Shown here in pieces: positions 62,075 through 64,000 of a DNA stretch of 64,000 nt; the stretch's first letter is position 1, and every line of letters starts with the position of its first letter. The position numbers and the translations under genes are program-made. The stretch is from UBA8079 sp965205535 (GTDB lineage: Bacteria > Pseudomonadota > Alphaproteobacteria > UBA6615), in assembly GCA_965205535.1 (NCBI GenBank), contig CBDBHH010000005.1, positions 2,294,001 to 2,358,000 on the forward strand, written 5' to 3'. Below the pieces are notes generated by a model. That model made no database searches. It saw nothing but the letters and a program-made list of their open reading frames with translations, and was not told the DNA's origin.

Positions 62075-62911
62075 ATGGCATCCGACGACAGCATTCAGCC
62101 CAATCCGGACGATCCGCGCCTGACCGAACCGGTCCGCGGGATCGATCAGGACGGCAATCCTGTCGACGCGCGGGTTGTGGTCGAGCGTCCGCTCACCCTG
62201 TTCCTCAACGGGCAGGAGATCGTCACCATGATGACCATCGGCGACTATCCCGATTATCTCGCCGTCGGTTACCTGGCCAACCAGAACATGCTGCTGCCCG
62301 ACGACGAGATCATCGGTATCGATCATGACGATGACCTGGGGGTCGTGGTGGTCCGCACAAACCGGGAGACCGACTACGAGGCGCGGCTCAAGAAGAAGAC
62401 GCTGACCAGCGGCTGCGCCCAGGGGACTGTGTTCGGCGACCTGATGGAAAGCCTTGAAGGCGTGGTCCTGAAGCCGGATGCGGAGCTACGGACCTCATGG
62501 CTGTATGCGTTGACCAAGACCATCAACACCATGCCGAGCCTTTATCTCGCCGCCGGCGCGATTCATGGTTGCGTTCTGTGCGAAAAAGACCGGCCGCTGA
62601 TCTACATGGAAGACGTTGGCCGACATAACGCGGTGGACAAGATCGCCGGCTACATGCGCCTCAAGGGCATCCCGGCCGACGACAAGATATTCTACACCAC
62701 CGGCCGGCTCACCTCGGAGATGGTCATCAAGACCGTGCATATGGGCATCCCCATCCTGGTCTCCCGCTCGGGCTTCACGGCCTGGGGCGTGGACCTGGCG
62801 CGCGAGGCAAATCTCACCCTAATCGGCCGCGCCCGGGGCAAGCGCTTCATGGCACTGGCGGGGGAAGACCGGATTACGTTTGATGCAGACATCGGTGAGG
62901 TCGCGGAATGA
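62075..62911 (+). CDS. fdhD: Formate dehydrogenase accessory sulfurtransferase FdhD
   Basis: 278 residues: PLTLFLNGQEIVTMMTIGDYPDYLAVGYLANQN, GAIHGCVLCEKDRP, MEDVGRHNAVDKIAGYMR and FYTTGRLTSEMVIKT are FdhD signatures. It transfers sulfur to the Mo/W-bis-MGD cofactor of formate dehydrogenase. The motif normally CxxC reads LTSGCAQG, with one Cys, so this variant may use a single Cys persulfide. ATGA overlap with the next gene. Confidence 0.94.
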   Translation: MASDDSIQPNPDDPRLTEPVRGIDQDGNPVDARVVVERPLTLFLNGQEIVTMMTIGDYPDYLAVGYLANQNMLLPDDEIIGIDHDDDLGVVVVRTNRETDYEARLKKKTLTSGCAQGTVFGDLMESLEGVVLKPDAELRTSWLYALTKTINTMPSLYLAAGAIHGCVLCEKDRPLIYMEDVGRHNAVDKIAGYMRLKGIPADDKIFYTTGRLTSEMVIKTVHMGIPILVSRSGFTAWGVDLAREANLTLIGRARGKRFMALAGEDRITFDADIGEVAE

Positions 62912-63303
62912 CTGATGAGGCCAACAACTTGTCCGAAGATGATTGGGAGTTTCGCCATCCGCGCATGTTGTGGATTGCGATCGCGGCCCTGGCGCCTCTC
63001 TCCATTGCTGCCGTCGTCTCCTACGGCTTGTTGGGGATTGGGCTGCCGATCCTGCCGTGGTTCGGCGCGGCGATGTTCGCCGCTGCGACGGTTGTCTTCG
63101 CGGTGCTGCTGGCGATCCTGATCGCCGATTTCGGTATTCTCATCTGCTTTGTCGTCATGGCCGACGGCGGAGACATTCCCGGCACGGTCATGTCGATCTG
63201 GCTCGTCGGGTCCTTTCTGATGTGGCTGCTCGGCACCCCGATCGCGTTTCTCCGCGTGCTGCTGTTCGGCTACATCGCGCTCGGGCGGATCCCCGGGCGT
63301 TGA
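62908..63303 (+). CDS. Small four-helix membrane protein, unknown function
   Basis: 131 residues with about four hydrophobic segments (LWIAIAALAPLSIAAVVSYGLLGI, WFGAAMFAAATVVFAVLLAILI, IWLVGSFLMWLLGTPIAFL). No recognised domain. ATGA overlap with fdhD and TTGA overlap with mobA make it part of a coupled three-gene unit, so a role in molybdo-enzyme biogenesis or FDH anchoring is possible but unproven. Confidence 0.8.
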   Translation: MTDEANNLSEDDWEFRHPRMLWIAIAALAPLSIAAVVSYGLLGIGLPILPWFGAAMFAAATVVFAVLLAILIADFGILICFVVMADGGDIPGTVMSIWLVGSFLMWLLGTPIAFLRVLLFGYIALGRIPGR

Positions 63304-63920
63304 CCGGTTCGCCTTCCATCCTCGGTGTCATCCTCGCAGGCGGGCAGGCGCGGCGTCTCGGCGGCGGGGACAAGGCGCTGCGGGAGGTCGCGGGTCGGCC
63401 GCTGCTGGCTCACGCGATCGAGCGGCTCACACCGCAGGTTACGCGAATCGCGATCAACGCCAATGGCGACCCGCGACGGTTTGAGCCGTTCGGGTTGCCT
63501 GTTGTCCCCGACAGCGTTGCGGGCGCCGGCCCGCTGGCGGGGGTGCTTGCGGGGCTCGACTGGGCGGCGAAAAACACACCTGATTGCGAGTGGGTGGCGA
63601 CCGTGGCGACGGACGCACCGTTCTTTCCCCAAGACCTCGTCGCGCACCTCCTGTCGGCGACGACGTCAGAGTCTGCCGACCTCGCATGCGCGGAAACCGG
63701 GGGGCGAACGCATCCGGTGTTCGGTTTATGGCCGGTGAGGCTACGAGGCGACTTGCGTCATGCGCTGGTCGATGAGGGCATCCGCAAGGTCGATCTCTGG
63801 ACTGCACGCCACAGGTTGGCCGTGGTTTCGTTTCCCGCTCCAGTGGTCGATCCGTTCTTTAATATCAACCATCCCGAAGATGTCGTTGCGGCGGAAGATA
63901 TATTCGCAATCAAGAAATAG
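63300..63920 (+). CDS. mobA: Molybdenum cofactor guanylyltransferase MobA
   Basis: 206 residues from the TTG at 63300, which overlaps the preceding stop (TTGA). Motifs ILAGGQARRLGGGDKALREVAGRP (GTP binding) and VATVATDAPFFP fit MobA; FNINHPEDVVAAE is the normal end. Converts molybdopterin to its guanine dinucleotide form, required by bis-MGD enzymes served by FdhD. No ATG is available in the frame near this point. Confidence 0.93.
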   Translation: MTGSPSILGVILAGGQARRLGGGDKALREVAGRPLLAHAIERLTPQVTRIAINANGDPRRFEPFGLPVVPDSVAGAGPLAGVLAGLDWAAKNTPDCEWVATVATDAPFFPQDLVAHLLSATTSESADLACAETGGRTHPVFGLWPVRLRGDLRHALVDEGIRKVDLWTARHRLAVVSFPAPVVDPFFNINHPEDVVAAEDIFAIKK

Positions 63921-64000
63921 TCCGAAGAGATGAGACGTGAATTGACTCTTGTCTCCGGACTCACTTAAATCGCGTCCGCAGAATAAAGCACCCTGGCAAA

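Noticed and set aside
1..64000. CRISPR arrays, rRNA or intact tRNA genes
   Set aside because: No regularly spaced repeats or rRNA/tRNA sequences seen apart from the tRNA-Leu 3' fragment.

Overview
The window is a high-GC stretch of about 64 kb from an alphaproteobacterial chromosome. Gene families and style (TAXI-type TRAP transporter, CaiB-type CoA transferase, CitE-like lyase, many amidohydrolases, alphaproteobacterial FdhD and NAD kinase) suggest a free-living, probably marine, Rhodospirillales-like heterotroph. This is inference from gene content; there is no rRNA or intact tRNA to place it. Genes are dense, often overlapping by 1-16 bases, and grouped in short operons on both strands.

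Layout. 1-7,100: a sensor histidine kinase (cut by the window edge), a GNAT acetyltransferase and an RND efflux pump whose adaptor gene is damaged. 7,300-25,900: an accessory catabolic region with a TAXI TRAP uptake system, a DctP-like protein lacking a signal peptide, GST, VOC, FAH-family, CoA-transferase, CitE-like, BASS transporter, thioesterase, TauD dioxygenase, MBL hydrolase and enolase-superfamily genes, a tightly overlapping Rieske/small protein/amidohydrolase operon, and a cytosolic reductive-dehalogenase-like protein with an internal duplication. Between the amidohydrolase and the next hydrolase is a short terminated transcription unit with a perfect 14-nt Shine-Dalgarno match and a 23-codon ORF.

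26,000-30,300 is a scar of horizontal transfer: a candidate small RNA with an anti-SD-like CCTCC motif, the C-terminal stub of an NtrC-type regulator cut off exactly at an IS3-family element, two AT-richer cargo genes (DUF2971-like and PIN-domain) and a 3' fragment of tRNA-Leu(UAA) that looks like an attachment site. No integrase and no intact tRNA-Leu were seen.

30,300-48,500 is a second catabolic region: a DhlA-like and a LinB-like haloalkane dehalogenase, carboxymuconolactone-decarboxylase-like protein, amidohydrolases, two amidases, class III aminotransferase, 3-hydroxyisobutyrate-dehydrogenase-like protein, quinone oxidoreductase, exporters and an OmpA-type lipoprotein. 48,500-57,300 holds an O-acyltransferase, a glyoxalase-II-like enzyme, an AbrB-type membrane protein, an M14-type deacylase, NAD kinase and an unusual membrane-anchored Sel1/ankyrin protein. 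57,300-63,900 is a molybdenum/tungsten cofactor locus: moaA, an ABC binding protein, tupA-tupC-tupB, and divergently fdhD, a small membrane protein and mobA, together supporting a molybdo- or tungsto-formate dehydrogenase encoded elsewhere.

Three genes (RND adaptor, a VOC protein, a TauE/SafE transporter) are each broken by the apparent loss of one G/C in a homopolymer. This is either recent decay or, more likely for at least some, sequence error. The combined picture is a generalist degrader with several dehalogenation-type enzymes; substrates cannot be assigned from sequence alone.
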